Source: Notamacropus eugenii
Lineage: Eukaryota; Chordata; Mammalia; Diprotodontia; Macropodidae
Length of the DNA: 64,000 nucleotides
Direction of reading: 5' to 3'
Assembly: GCF_028372415.1 (NCBI RefSeq)
Contig: NC_092875.1
Coordinates: forward strand, 28,589,712-28,653,711
A program made the position numbers and the translations under genes. Shown piece by piece: positions 1-11,431 of this stretch; positions within the stretch are counted from its first letter, which is position 1, and every line of letters starts with the position of its first letter. The notes beneath the pieces were generated by a model. The model saw only the letters and a list, made by a program, of their open reading frames with translations, was not told the DNA's origin and ran no database searches.

Positions 1-155
1 ACTGGAGTGATTTGCCATTCCCTTCTCCAATAGATTAAGGCAAACAGAGGTTAAGTGACTTGCCTAGGGTCACACATCTAGTAAGTATTTGAGATCTTCC
101 TCACTCCAGGCCCAGGGCTCTATCCACTGAGCCATTTAGCTCACCTGGCACATAG
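1..155 (-). repeat. RTE-tailed SINE, cut by window start
   Basis: The first bases, actggagtgatttgccattc, are the RTE/BovB-like 3' tail in reverse; then come the caaacagaggttaagtgact box and, at the far end, the tRNA-like head gctctatccactgagccat. The start is cut off by the window edge. Confidence 0.85.
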
Positions 156-254
156 TGAGTGTTATATAAATGCACTATTTATTATTATCATATAATGTAT
201 ATTATTATTATAGGTGGGACATACGACATGTACACAAGTAAAGAAATAAAAAGT

Positions 255-1075
255 ATATACATAGAATCATAAGCCTTGAGTTGGTCATATGATCCAATCC
301 CCCCTTTTTTACAAATGGGGAAACTGAGGCCAAGAGTAATGAACTGATTTGCCCGGTGTCACACAGGTAGTAAGTGGTAAGGCTAGGTTTGGAATGTGAA
401 TTTTCTGCCTCCAAATCCCAACATGTTTTCATCTTGAGGAGAGAGTTCTAACTACTGGGGATGGAATGAGGAAAGGCCTGGAGCAGAAGGTGGAACTCTT
501 GAAGGAAGGATAGACAATGAATGCATTCACCACGAAGCAAAGAAGACCGAGATTTCAAAGCTGGCCTCTGGTATTTATTTCAGGCAGGTCATTTCAACTT
601 TCTGAGCCTTGGTTTCCTCCTTGGTAAAAATGAGGGGTTTGAGCTAGGTGGCTTCTGACATCCCTTCTAGCCCAAGATCTAGGATCCTTTGAGGTTTGGA
701 TGATGATGATGATGGTGGCAACAAACATTTATATAGCCCTTTGCACACTGACTTGCAAATATTATTTCATCTAATCTTTACAACAACCCTGGGACTATTA
801 TCATCTTCTTTTTACAGATAAGGAAACTGAGGCAGAGAGAGGCTGAAACTTGCCAGAGTTACACAGTAAGAGTCTGAGGCCAGATTTGAGTCATGCCTCT
901 GACACCATGATACTTACCCCTCAGAGCCTCAGTTCTCTCACATGTAAAATGGGACAAGCTACCTGAGGGAAGAAACTATTCCATTTTTGTCTTTGTGCAT
1001 CTAGTCAGTAAGTCACTTAGCAAGCATTTGTTAAACACCTACTATGTGCCAGGCATTAAGCTAAGGACTGATATA
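255..1075. repeat. Cluster of CORE-SINE/MIR fragments (both directions)
   Basis: At least four pieces: 255-425 (-, aaactgaggccaagag... box), 545-700 (+, tttcctccttggtaaaaatg), 720-900 (MIR-like, - with tttatatagccctttgcac and acaaccctggg), and 905-1075 (+ SINE end joined to a MIR/L2-like 'catttgttaaacacctactatgtgccaggcat'). Nothing coding is seen. Confidence 0.75.
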
Positions 1076-1106
1076 CAAAGAAAGGCAGAATCATAGCTTA
1101 GAACAC

Positions 1107-1347
1107 AGTTGTTGAGATATTTTTCAGTTGTGTCCAACTCTTTGTGACCCCTTTTCTTAACAGATATCATTTGCCATTTCCTTCTGAAGCTCATTTTACC
1201 AGTGAGGAAACGGAGGCAAACAGAGTGAAGTGACTTATCCAGGGTCACACAGCTAGTAAGTGTCTGAAGTGAGATTTGAATGCAGAAAGATCAGTCTTCC
1301 TGATTCCAAGCCCAGTGCTCTAGCCACTGCCCTACCTGGCTGCTCTA
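1107..1347 (-). repeat. RTE-tailed SINE, full length
   Basis: The RTE tail (tttttcagttgtgtccaactctttgtgacc) is followed by the CORE box and the head 'agtgctctagccactgccctacctggctgct'. The next bases (1348-1380) are an L2 3' end (aggtgctcaataaatgcttg). Confidence 0.85.
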
Positions 1348-1380
1348 GCATACACTAGGTGCTCAATAAATGCTTGCTCT

Positions 1381-1990
1381 TTGATGTATGAATGCCTTGT
1401 GAAAACAACTTCAAATACCATGTGAGGGTAAGTCATTATTATTTAGCACAGTTGGAAACCAGGTAAAGAGATGCACATGATTCATCCAGAATCACCAGGT
1501 GGGACGTAGGAGAGATGCTCTAACTCCAGATTCAGTGAGAGCTCTTTCCCTTGCCCTTAGGATAACCAGAGAGAAGGCTTCTGGGGAAGGACTCCTGGAG
1601 CTAAGCCATTGGCTCAGCCTGAAGTTTTTTAACCTTTCCAAATTATGTTCCCAAAGTAAAAAGACAGGTGATTGCTTCCAGTGAGCCAGCCGTTAAAAAA
1701 GCCACAATGACAAACAAATCCTTTGTTTGAAGGCAGATGACCTTAACTGGAGAGAACAATATTGAAAGGGGGTTATCTGTTCTCCCAAAGGTCTCCCATG
1801 AAGTCACCGGAGGTCCCTGTGTTCTGGGAGGGGTAACAATCACACCTGGGACAGTCTTGTGTTTTTCTCCACTGCTGAAAGTCCTCTGGGAGAGAGTGGG
1901 GGGAGAGCTGGGGTAGAGGGAAGGAAGTGGTAAAAGGTGGAGTCGGGTGAGTTCTGGGTTCTCAACAATCTACCAGTCATGGCCTGGAAA
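1381..1990. other. Mostly unique intron 1 sequence
   Basis: I see no gene, no long clean frame and no clear repeat here; the composition is ordinary. Two short frames at 1499-1684 and 1643-1843 overlap on opposite strands and have no recognisable content. Confidence 0.5.
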
Positions 1991-3170
1991 CGGGGAGGGT
2001 CTATTGGACGTGAGCTAGGATGACTCTGGAGTCACACCTTGCCTACTTACAATCTGTATTGACCTTGGGTAAGTCCCTTCACCTCTATGGTGTTTAATTT
2101 CCTCATCTGTAAAATTGGATAGTTGGTCTAGATAGGATGTCATGTAGAACTGTTTGTGAAGAGGACTTTCCTGCCCTCCTCTAGTGCTCCACATGTGGGT
2201 TAGCTGTGATCTAGCACTCCGAGCTCTGGGCTCATTGGGTCCGGATTTGGTACTGAGAACTTTGGCTCAGGCTCCCAGCCAGAGGTTTCTCTGGGAGCCT
2301 CAGAATTGGACTCATTCTGCCCTAGCCTAGAGTCTCCCTTGGTGGCATCAGCAGTTGGACCCATTTCATAGAATCCTGGATTTAAAACTCAAAGGGACTT
2401 GGAGGGGCTATCTTTGCAAACCCCCTCCTTGTTTTACAGAGGGGAAACTAAGGTGATGTCACTTGCTCTAAGTCTCACCGGTAGGAAACCATCAAAATCA
2501 AATTTAAGTCCAGTTCCTCTGACACCGATTCCCCCGGGGCCAACACCATTATGGTGTGACTTGTTTTTAGGTAATAGGGGTTAAGTGACTTGCCCGGGGT
2601 TACACAGCTAGTGTCTGAGGTTGGATTTGAACTCAGGTCCTCCTGACTCCAGGGCAGGTGCTCCATCCACTTTAGCACTTAGCTGCCCAAAGACTCGTAC
2701 TTAAAGAGGCTTGGGAACACCCCTAGGGGATTCTAGGATCTAAAGTCCTAACTCCTTAGAGTCAGACTCTGCTGCTCCCTGGCTGAATCATTTCCCTTCT
2801 CTGAGCCTCAGTCTCCTCGTCTGTAAAAATGAAAGGCTGGCTCTTCTGAGGTTCCATCCTGTCTATATCTGTAATCAATTCAGTTCAACAAACATGAAAT
2901 GACCTCCTAAAGCCAAACTACATGGAGTAAACAATGAAGTAGAACCATGGATGGAATGCTGGTTCAAATCCAGCCTCGGATGTTTACACTGTGCGATCCT
3001 GGACAAGTCACTTAATCACTGGCTGCCTCAGTTTCCACTTGTGTAAAATGGGGACAATATTAATACCTACCTCCCAGTATTGTGAGAATCAAACGAGATA
3101 ATTATTGTAAAGCACTTAACACAATGTCTAACACAGAGAAATCACTATATATAAATGTTAGTTATTATTA
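1990..3170. repeat. CORE-SINE cluster
   Basis: SINE pieces at 1990-2135 (+), 2360-2465 and 2545-2690 (both -, the second ending agcacttagctgccc), 2740-2870 (+) and 2940-3145 (+, with cctcggatgtttac, gtcacttaatcac and the ATT-rich tail at 3160-3185). Confidence 0.75.
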
Positions 3171-3189
3171 ACTATTATTATTATTGCCT

Positions 3190-3490
3190 AAAGATCAATG
3201 CTCAGGTTTCTCTGGTGGTTTTCCATACTTGGAATACTCTCCCTCTTCTCCCCTCTAGGCTTTCCTGGCTTCCTTCAAACCCCACTTTCTACAGGAAGCC
3301 TTTCCCAACCTCTCTTGATGCTAATGTCTTTCCTCTCTCAATTATATCCACCTTATCCTGTATAGATCTTGTTTGCATGTACATAGCTGTTTGCAAGCCT
3401 GGCTCCCTCATTAGCTGGGAGGGGAGGGATGGGGGGACTGTCTTTTGCCTCTTTTTATATCCCTGGCATATAGTAGGTGCTTCATAATGG
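3190..3490 (+). mobile_element. L2 LINE 3' end
   Basis: The order is typical of L2: ggaatactctccctcttc, ctggcttccttcaaacccc, tctacaggaagcctttccc, then cttttgcctctttttatatccctggcatatagtaggtgcttcat. The last part is the L2 3' end. Confidence 0.85.
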
Positions 3491-4014
3491 TCCTCCATCT
3501 GCAAACTTGCTGATTCATGGGAATATTTAAATGGTCAGTGCAGCCTTGATCTGTGTGACTCCCCATGGGCGTTCTCCATTTACCTGGAGAAAAGAGTCCA
3601 GCGTTTCCAGGCTGGCCCCTCCTCAGGCAGCCTTGCCCCACAGGCTGGTACTTCCATCTGATGGACGCTCAGAGGTCCCTTCACTGAGCGCGGGAGCTGC
3701 CATAGCCCTGCTCCCAGACTGTTTGTATCTGACAGCTCTCCCTGTCAAAACCTCAGGTCCTCCCCTCCCCACTCCTGCTGAGGCCCAAGGATGCTTCCCC
3801 CTGGTCTGACCTTGGGGCAGAGCTGACAATCAAAGAAAGCTTTGGACCAGACTGGAAGCTAGTCTTTAGTTGCCCAGGAAAGCTAACATGATGGGAGGGG
3901 TGGGGAGAGAGACACAGCCTCTGGGAGCGAGAAAGTACTACCATGCTCTGGTCAGACCTGGAGACGACAGGGACCACGGCTTTAAAGATGCAAGCGATCT
4001 TTTGACACCTGAAG
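3491..4014. other. Unique intron 1 segment, locally GC-rich
   Basis: Repeat-free, with several overlapping short frames on both strands caused by GC content; none has a recognisable product, a conserved start context or exon-like ends. Confidence 0.45.
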
Positions 4015-4215
4015 GGCAGCTAGGGAACGCCGTAGGGCACAGTGCACAGATTCATTTTCCTGAGTTTAAATCCAGCCTCAGACACTTACTAGCTGTGTGA
4101 CCCTGGGTAAGTCACGTCACCCTGCTTGTCTCAGTTTCCTCATCTGTAAAGTAAGCTGGAGAAGGAAATGACAAACCACTCCAGCATCTCTTCCAAGAAA
4201 TCCCCAGATGGAGTC
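4015..4215 (+). repeat. RTE-tailed SINE
   Basis: Head gggcagctagggaacgccgt, then tttaaatccagcctcagaca, tgtgaccctgggtaagtcac, and the RTE tail gctggagaaggaaatgac...ccactccagcatc. Confidence 0.88.
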
Positions 4216-4219
4216 AGCT

Positions 4220-4500
4220 GAATCTCACAGTGGCATGGGAATTCTTAGGAGGGGATGGGTTCCCCTTGCTTGGAGATCATCAAGATGAGGCTAGTTAGCC
4301 ACTGGTGTTAGGAATGCTCTAGAAGAGATCCTGGTGGTACTGAGGTTCAAACCCCGATTGGAGAAACTGAGGAGGTTGGCTCCAATTTCCTTCCCCTCAC
4401 ATGGGTGACCTCTGGCAAATTACTAAACCTCTCTGGACTCCTAGAACAGAGTCATGTTCAGATACAGGCTGGACTAAATGAGCTTCTTTAGGTGTTTTCA
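4220..4500 (+). mobile_element. CR1/L3 LINE 3' fragment
   Basis: The words ggttccccttgcttggagatcatca, followed by a degraded 'gttggctccaatttcc' part and 'gatacaggctggactaaatgagct', fit the CR1/L3 3' untranslated end (gggttccccttcctcggagg...ggttggactagatgacc). A SINE-like piece is mixed in near 4330-4440. Confidence 0.6.
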
Positions 4501-4534
4501 ACATCTATTGCCTTTTCTCATCCTTTTATACAGT

Positions 4535-4536
4535 CA

Positions 4537-4586
<50 letters not shown>

Positions 4587-4700
4587 CATATGAGGCATTT
4601 TAACTAAATAAAAAGTTGGCACAGCCAAGCAAAGGAGAGAAAACTGGACAAGGGATATGAGATGCCAGCAGAACACACACACACACACACACACACAGAG
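4535..4700. repeat. (CATA)n, (TA)n and (AC)n microsatellites
   Basis: (CATA)n at about 4535-4564, (TA)n to 4590 and (AC)n at 4673-4697, separated by unlabelled sequence. Confidence 0.95.
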
Positions 4701-5015
4701 CTCTTCCAAGTCCCCACCCCCCCCCAACTCCCAACCAGATAGTGGGGAAAAGAAACACACGTTCCAAAGTTCAATCCACCCAACTGTGCACCAGCCTCAG
4801 CCTAGACAAAGACAGCAGGAGGCTCAGGGATGAGTAAGACAGGGTCTGCTTCGTGCTCTTCGATCCTTCTCTAGATGAAAGATTACAAAGACCATCTCTC
4901 TAAAGTCGGCGCCTCCTCCTGCTGGGACGGGACCGTGGGCGCTGGTCCTACTGGCAGAAGGGGCTCAAGCTGAAGGGCAGCCAGCAGTTCAAAGCAGAGT
5001 TCAGCTCAATTCAAC
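4700..5015. other. Unique intron 1 segment
   Basis: No gene and no clear repeat; a small CpG patch around 4905-4945 has no other sign of a promoter. Confidence 0.4.
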
Positions 5016-5019
5016 GGGG

Positions 5020-5561
5020 CAATGATAATAATGATAGCTTTATAAAGCAAGCTTCCTATGTGCCTGGCACTGTGCTAAGTGCTTTACAATTATTATCTCA
5101 TTTGATTCAACAACCCTGGGAGATAGGTGCTCTTATTATTATTCCTATTTTAAAGATAAGGAAACTGAGCTTAAGTGACTTGCCCAGGGTCACATAGCTA
5201 GTAAAGTTTCTGAGGCTGGATTTGAATTCAGGGCTTCCTGACTCTAAGACCAGAGCTTATCCACATCACCACCATGTATTAAGCATCCTACTGTGCACCA
5301 GGCACTGGACTAGGCTCTGAGGATAGGGAGGCAAGTCCCTGCCCTGAAGAAGTGGGGGGCACTTAACATTCTATGTTAAGTGTAAGATAATTTTAAGAAG
5401 TAAGAGTCTCTCAAATCACCTCCCACTTATGTTCTGGGTATATTGATTTTTTTCATGTTATTTTCATGACATCTCTTCTATTAGCATGTGAGCTTTTTGA
5501 GGGCAAAGACAGTTCCTACCTTTCCTAATATCCCTGACACTTAATACAGTGTCTGGCACGT
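5020..5561. repeat. MIR-type SINE (-) followed by L2 fragments
   Basis: 5020-5260 is a long MIR-like copy (ctatgtgcctggcactgtgc, acaattattatctcatttga, aaggaaactgagcttaagtg). 5265-5400 has 'ccaggcactggactaggctctgagg'. 5420-5561 is an L2 3' end (catgtgagctttttgagggcaaagacag, agtgtctggcacgtagtag). Confidence 0.8.
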
Positions 5562-5805
5562 AGTAGTTGGTGTTCGGTCGTATTTGACTCTTTGCTACCC
5601 CATTTGGGGTTTTCTTGGTGAAAGTACTGGAGTGGATTTGTCATTTCCTTCTCTAGCTGAAGGATGAAGAAACTAAGGCAAACAGGACTAAGTGACTTGC
5701 CCAGGGTCATACCACTAGGAAATGTCTGAGGTCAGATTTGAACTCATGAAGTTGAGTCTTGCTGACTCCAGGAATGGACCATGGCGCCACTTGGCTGCCC
5801 TGCCT
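5562..5805 (-). repeat. RTE-tailed SINE inside an L2 end
   Basis: The RTE tail (gttcggtcgtatttgactctt) runs straight on from the L2 word tagtag; the head ends at gccacttggctgccc, after which L2-like 'tagcacaaagtaggttgactgaatgattga' goes on. The SINE seems to have landed in or beside the L2 end. Confidence 0.8.
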
Positions 5806-6013
5806 AGCACAAAGTAGGTTGACTGAATGATTGAGTAATGATTGAGTCCCTTCAAGACTCAGCTCAAGCACTCCCTTCCATGGAAGGGTTTTCCTGATCC
5901 CTGCAGGTGATCCTGCCACCTCCTCTCCCTAACTAGCAAGTAGTTGTTTTCTATACACTTGTATATGTACATGCTGACGCCAATGATAACATAGAAGATG
6001 CATGAGGGCAGGG

Positions 6014-6070
<57 letters not shown>

Positions 6071-6130
6071 TCAGAACCAAGTACAATGCCTGGCAAATAC
6101 CAAGTACTTAACAGATGCCCATTATTGGAT
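5806..6130 (+). mobile_element. L2 LINE 3' end with a GT microsatellite
   Basis: L2 words: ccttcaagactcagctcaagc, ggaagggttttcctgatccc, gatgcatgagggcagggact, gtacaatgcctggcaaatac. A (GT)n run at 6018-6068 sits in the place where the L2 usually reads 'ctgttttgtctttgtatcc'. Confidence 0.8.
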
Positions 6131-6139
6131 GGAAATCAT

Positions 6140-6945
6140 CTATATAAAGCTAGGAGGTTGCCTCATTCAATTGTCTCATTTTACAAAGGGGACAACTGAG
6201 ACCCAGAGAAGTAGGTTCATGGATTTAGAGCTAGGAGGGACCTCAGAAGTCACCTAGTCTATCCTCATTTTACTGAGGAGGAAATCAAAGTAGTTTAAGT
6301 GACTTGCCCAAGGTAACACAGGAAATAATTAGTAGAGATCTGACTTGAACCCAACCCAGATCCACTGACTCTAAATCCAGAACTCTGACCATTGCTCCAC
6401 ACCGGTTGCTGCCCGTTACTGTCCCTAGTGACTTGAATCCAAATTGGGGATCCAAAAGAAACCATGAAGAGCAGACGAGAGCTTATTGGGACAAGAACCG
6501 TGTTCCCAAGTGGGTCTATATGGGTTCTTCCAGGCAAGGAGGGCACACTGTTTCCAGAACAGTATTAGAAGCTTGGCAGAGGATAAAAAGTCCCAGCAAA
6601 GCAGCAGCGTCAGCTGGACCCATCGGCTGAGCTCAGCACAGACGTCATCTCTAATGGATTGTTTGACTCCCCTTCTCCCACATTCCAGAAGGATTCAGGG
6701 ATGTTTGTGTCTGAACTAGGGACCTTGGGCCTCTGATGCACCCTACCTTGGGCAGGTTGCCAATGTGCCTCAGTTTCCTTCACTGTAAAATGAGGGGGGT
6801 AGAATTAGACAACCTCAAAAATTCCTTCCAGCTCTCAACCTATGATACTTCCCTTATATCCTGGAACCTCAGTTTCCTTCTCTTTGAAATGGGAGGATTG
6901 GTCTAAATGACCTCTGAATTCCCTTCCACTTCTCATGATACCAAT
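6140..6945. repeat. CORE-SINE pieces around a unique core
   Basis: 6140-6410 (-) carries two SINE starts (gttcatggatttagagctagg; ctaggaggaaatcaaag). 6410-6735 is unique. 6740-6840 and 6850-6945 are two short + ends (cctcagtttccttcactgtaaaatg; cctcagtttccttctctttgaaatg). Confidence 0.65.
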
Positions 6946-6947
6946 TC

Positions 6948-7345
6948 ATTGTTGTTTCTCAGTCATCTCTAACTCTCTATGACCCCATCTGAGGTTTTCT
7001 TGGCAAAGATACTGGAGTGATTTGCCTTTTTTCCCTCCTGCTCATTTTATAAATGAGGAAACCAAAGCCAAGAGGGTTAAATGACTTGCTCAGGGTCACA
7101 TGGTCAGTAAATGTCTGAGGTCAGATTTGAACTCATGAAATCAAGTCTTCCTGACTCCAGGAATGCTTGTTGCCCTTCGTTCTTGAAGAGGACCACAATG
7201 ACATCACCATGATAAAGTGAAGTTTCAATGTGTCCAGCTGTGGCTGATCAGACCAGTATGAACACAGATAGTCCGTGTGAACATTTGGGGTGGTTACTCC
7301 AAATCTACACATCCTGACTCCAGGAGTAATACCCTCTCCACTGAC
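6948..7345 (-). repeat. RTE-tailed SINE with a nested insertion
   Basis: The SINE runs from its RTE tail at 6948 to the box tcctgactccagga at 7149-7162, is interrupted by 149 bp, and resumes with the same 14 bp at 7312-7325, then its head 'accctctccactgacc'. Confidence 0.85.
7163..7311 (-). mobile_element. Short RTE-related repeat inserted in a SINE
   Basis: The 149-bp insert begins ttgcccttcgttcttgaagag and contains gctgatcagaccagtatgaa and gtgaacatttggggtggt. The first words recur in degraded form at 23270 (ttcgtccttcattgccaaag). I link it to an RTE-driven SINE family from memory; the exact family name is not sure. It is flanked by a perfect 14-bp duplication. Confidence 0.7.
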
Positions 7346-8360
7346 CTAAGGATACCAATATACAATCAAATATAGTCCTTGGCCTCAGGAGGCTTATATT
7401 CTATCTACTTACAGACTATAATATTTTCACAAATAAGTCAATTCAAGATAACTTGAGGACCCTAGTTCTAGGGCAGGAAAGGATCTCCAGAGGCCATCTC
7501 ATCTAATTCTTATTTTACAGATGAAGGGAGTAAGGTACAGAGACAAGTTAAATCATTTGTCCAAGGTCACATAGGTAGTAAGAATCAGAGGTGAGATTTA
7601 AACCTAGGTCCTCTGATTCTACAGCCGTTGTTAATAATGGGAGGTGAGATGGGGAAATGAACAAGGCAACCTCAGTATTCTCAGGAACAATGGGTCTAGT
7701 CAAGAAGAATCTTCAGGAAATAGTCAAGAGTCTAATTCTTGCATCCCAATTCTCTCCTCCATGGGAAGAAGGCCAAGGCTCCCACCTCTTTTCTTGACAG
7801 AGATGGAAATTATGGATGGAGATCACTGCATGTTCTGTCAGAGTTGACTGGAAGGCTGGTTAGTTTTTCTGATCTTCTTTCTGTCCCTTTCTATTATTAT
7901 TTGATATAAGGTATGACTCTCTAGGTAGACGAAGGGTAGAGAGACATTAGGAGATAGCAATATTTCTTCAAAAGAAGGCTGAGAGATGCCACTGATCTGG
8001 GAGGGGGGAGCACCACGCCTACCTTGTCACAAGAGCCAGGAATAGAGAATTCTAAAGATCTTTGCAGTGGAGGAAGCTGGGTCCCTGAAACTTCATCTTT
8101 GCTTTCTAATGTCTCCTTCTGTCTTGAAGGGATTGTTTCAAGCACTGACTACATCTTCTGTTCTCCTTAGCCCTAAAAAGGCAGAGGCTGTGAAGACGAT
8201 TCCAGAAGACAGGCATTGCAGATGATGGAAAGGGGCCAAATGCTAAAAGTACTGGGAGGCTCAGCCTGAGACACTCCGGCTGCCAAAGGGCATCTGAGTT
8301 CTTTGTTCTTGGGGCCAAGATTCTCACTCATTCAGGGCTCTTTGGGGGATCCCTCACCCA
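7345..8360. other. One CORE-SINE, then unique intron 1 sequence
   Basis: 7450-7640 is a - SINE (gatgaagggagtaaggtacagag...gtcctctgattctac). 7640-8360 holds no gene or clear repeat that I can name. Confidence 0.5.
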
Positions 8361-8690
8361 TGCCACTCCTCCAGTCAAAATAGACTCACATGCCCTCCCC
8401 TCAGTTACATTTGTCCTTGTATCCCCCATCACCCAACACCATGCAGGCTGGCACATAGTAGGTGCTTGTGGCTATTGTTGAGTCATATTCAACTCTTTGT
8501 GAGCCCATTTGGGGTTTTCTTGGCAAAGATACTGGAGTGACTTGCTATTTCCTTCTCTAGCTCATTTTACAGATGAGGAAACCGAGGCAAACAGGTAAAA
8601 TGACTTGCCCAGGGTCACATAGTAAGTGTCTGATGTCAGATTTGAACTCAGGTCTTCCTGACTCTAGGTCTAGCCCTCAGTTTTCTGCAC
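8360..8690. repeat. L2 end followed by RTE-tailed SINE (-)
   Basis: 8360-8467 ends with ggctggcacatagtaggtgcttgtgg (L2 3' end). 8468-8673 is an RTE-tailed SINE on the - strand (gagtcatattcaactctttg ... ctcaggtcttcctgactct). Confidence 0.83.
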
Positions 8691-8736
8691 ACAAGACTCC
8701 CTTTCTTTCCACCTCCATGCTTTTATTCCTTTTGTC

Positions 8737-8804
8737 AATGATGATGGTGATGATGATGGTGGTGGTGATGATAGTGATGATGATGGGGGGGGGGTGATGA
8801 TGAC
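8737..8804 (+). repeat. GAT/GGT-type microsatellite with a G run
   Basis: Imperfect ATGATGGTG units followed by a run of ten or so G and again GATGATGATGACG. Confidence 0.9.
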
Positions 8805-10320
8805 GCAGTCCATGGGCCATCCTCTCCATGAAGTCTCTCAGTTCTTCTCTCATCTGATCTCCTAGCACTAAGCCTCTTCTCTTATGCCCTTTCCTATTCT
8901 AACCAGCATCATATTTACCTGGGCTCATCACCTCTTGACTATTAGACTGTCAGTTTCTTGGGGGGTAGGAATTATGTCCAATTTGTTCTCATATCTCCCA
9001 TAATATTAATATGCTGCTTTGTACAAGAAGGAAGTAGTTGTAGTCAAGGTATAGGGAAATGAGCACTGGGTGTTGGCAGGATTTAGTGGCTGCCATGGTA
9101 CTTTCCAGCTCCAATATTCTTTGTTCTGAGATAGTGTATTATAAGGGATAAACCTGGCACAGTAGAAATAAAATGTGAGTCCAAAACCTCATCTCTAATG
9201 CTCACCACCTTGTGACCTTGGGCAAGTCTCTTCACCTCCTGAGCTTCAGTTTCTTTATCTGTAAAAGGAAAGGATTGGACCATAAGGAAATTGAGTTTTA
9301 TTTCAGCTCTAGACCTGTGACCCCATTCCCTTAACAAGCTAGAATTGTTCCAAAGGAGAATAGACAGGCCACTTCAGGAAGTATGAACTCCCCACTACTC
9401 TAAGCCTCCAATTACATTCTGAATTTTTTGGACGTCATAGAAGTAATTCTTGTTCAAACGCAGGTTACTCTAGAACTGATTCCCATTCTCAAAGAGTGAA
9501 AATCCCCAAAGGAGCTAGATAAATTTCTTTTGAAGTGGGTCAATTAAGTTGTCAGTCAACCAGCATTTTTTTAAAGCACTCTTCTACAGGAGTGACGGCT
9601 CCTGTCCTCCCTGGGCTTATGTTTCCCTCAGACATCTTCCCAGATGAGTAAAGCCAGCACACAAACTCACAGTGGCTGGGTGTCTCCTTTACAACATCAC
9701 ATCTCTTTTAGGATGCTTAATATGTCCATGGCCTGCCTTTGGGCTCTTCACTGCTCTCTGAACAGGCTTTGGTTTCCTGCTCTCATAGCATGTGGGGGCA
9801 GCTGCTGAGTAGCAATTGCTTTGGGTACTCTATTGGTAGAAAGGAAATGGGGAAAGATATCTGTTCTTGGTCTCTTTGGTCAGTTGGTCCAGCACTGTGC
9901 TAAGGGCTAGAGACTCAAAAAAAAGGCCAAAATGTGGTCCCTGTCCTCAAGAAACGTACAATGGAATGGAGCTTCAGAACAGCTGTGACTTAGGAGCTTG
10001 GTCATAGAATGTTAGGAGGTCTAAGAAACATTGGGAATCACATAGGTTGACCATAAGCCCCTCAGGTTACAAAAAAGAAGGGGCAACTAGGATAGAGCAC
10101 CAGATCTGGGACAGCCTAAATTCAAATGTGATCTCAGATACTTACTGGCTGTGAAACCCTGGGCAAGTAAGTCACTTAACCCCTATTGCTTCCCCTCAAA
10201 AAAGAAATTTACAGAAGAGGAAATTGAAGTCCAGATCATGGCTTGCCCTGGTAAATGGCAGAGCTTAGTCTAGAACCCAGGCTTCATGACTCTTAATCCA
10301 ACAAAATTGCCCCTCAGAGA
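8805..10320. repeat. Mixed L2, SINE and unique sequence
   Basis: 8870-9030 looks like a worn L2 end; 9060-9330 is a + SINE (gaccttgggcaagtctcttc, cagtttctttatctgtaaaa). 9340-9870 is mostly unique. 9880-9970 shows the old 'gtcctgtgcctcaaga...' repeat (ggtccctgtcctcaagaaac). 10080-10210 (+) and 10210-10320 (-) are SINE pieces. Confidence 0.55.
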
Positions 10321-10379
10321 TGTGCCTCAGTGGGCTGGGAAAGGAAGGAGGAGGAGAGAGACATAATATGGTCAAGAGG

Positions 10380-10830
10380 GAAAAGAATGCAGGACACAGG
10401 GCTGGAGGCCACTACTACTTGTGTGACTTTAGGCAGACTGCATAACCTCTCTGGGCCCTTGTAAATGAATGAGCAGGACCAGCTGCCCTCTAACAGGGTC
10501 GATGCTCAAGATCTGCGGTCCTCTGGGGAGTATCTTCATCCTCCTCCATGCTTGCACTCCTGGGAGTCAGAAGAGTGGAAAAGAAAATCCTAGTGCCGTT
10601 CCCCCACCTAATGAACTCCAGTGGGAGGACAGCTAAAAGCTCCTATGCCTGCCCTTGGACCTAGAGAAGGGGCAGCAGCAGCCGAAGCAGCCTCCCAGGA
10701 ACAGCCACTTCAGTGAGTCATAAGTGAGCCTACCAGTCTATCAGTGGTCCTTCCAGCATCCCCCCTCACCTGTGTACTGTGGTGATGCCCCATCCAGCCT
10801 GCCCTTCCAGACACATTACACATGATTCCC
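10380..10830. other. SINE fragment and unique sequence
   Basis: 10380-10540 is a worn + SINE (acttgtgtgactttaggcag). 10550-10830 shows nothing I can name. Confidence 0.45.
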
Positions 10831-11059
10831 TACACACACTCCAGTCAGGCTGGTCTTCTTACTGTTCCCTGAACATGATATTCCATCTCTTGCCTCTACA
10901 CCTTTGTCCAGGCTGTTCCCCATGCCAGTGATGCATCATCTCTGTCTTGTAAAAGCCTGACTTCCTTCAGGTTGAGCTCAAATGCCACCTTCTAGATGAG
11001 GCTTTTCCTGGTCTTCCCCACCTCTGCCAATCGCTAATTACATAACGTTCAAAATTACA

Positions 11060-11250
11060 TTGTATGGAGAAAAGGGGAAGAGGAGACAGACAGAAACAGA
11101 CAAACAGAGATACAGAGAGAGACACACACACAGAGACAGAGATACAAAGAGAGAGACACACAGAGTGAGACAGAGAGAAACAGAGACAGACAGAGAGAAA
11201 TGTACAGAGAGACACAAAGAGAAAGAAAAGGGGGGAGAGGCAGAGGGAGA
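11060..11250 (+). repeat. GACAGAGA-type purine-rich tract
   Basis: Imperfect GAGACAGA units over about 190 bp, an almost pure purine strand with regular C. Confidence 0.9.
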
Positions 11251-11367
11251 ATTTATTGTACAGCCTATTGTACAATAGACTCTCTATAGTATGTACAGTA
11301 TTCATATATATATAATGTACAATAGATTCTCTACACATATACACACAATGCTTTTATATGCATATGC

Positions 11368-11370
<3 letters not shown>

Positions 11371-11429
<59 letters not shown>
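11371..11429 (+). repeat. (GT)n microsatellite
   Basis: About 29 perfect GT units. Confidence 0.97.
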
Positions 11430-11431
<2 letters not shown>

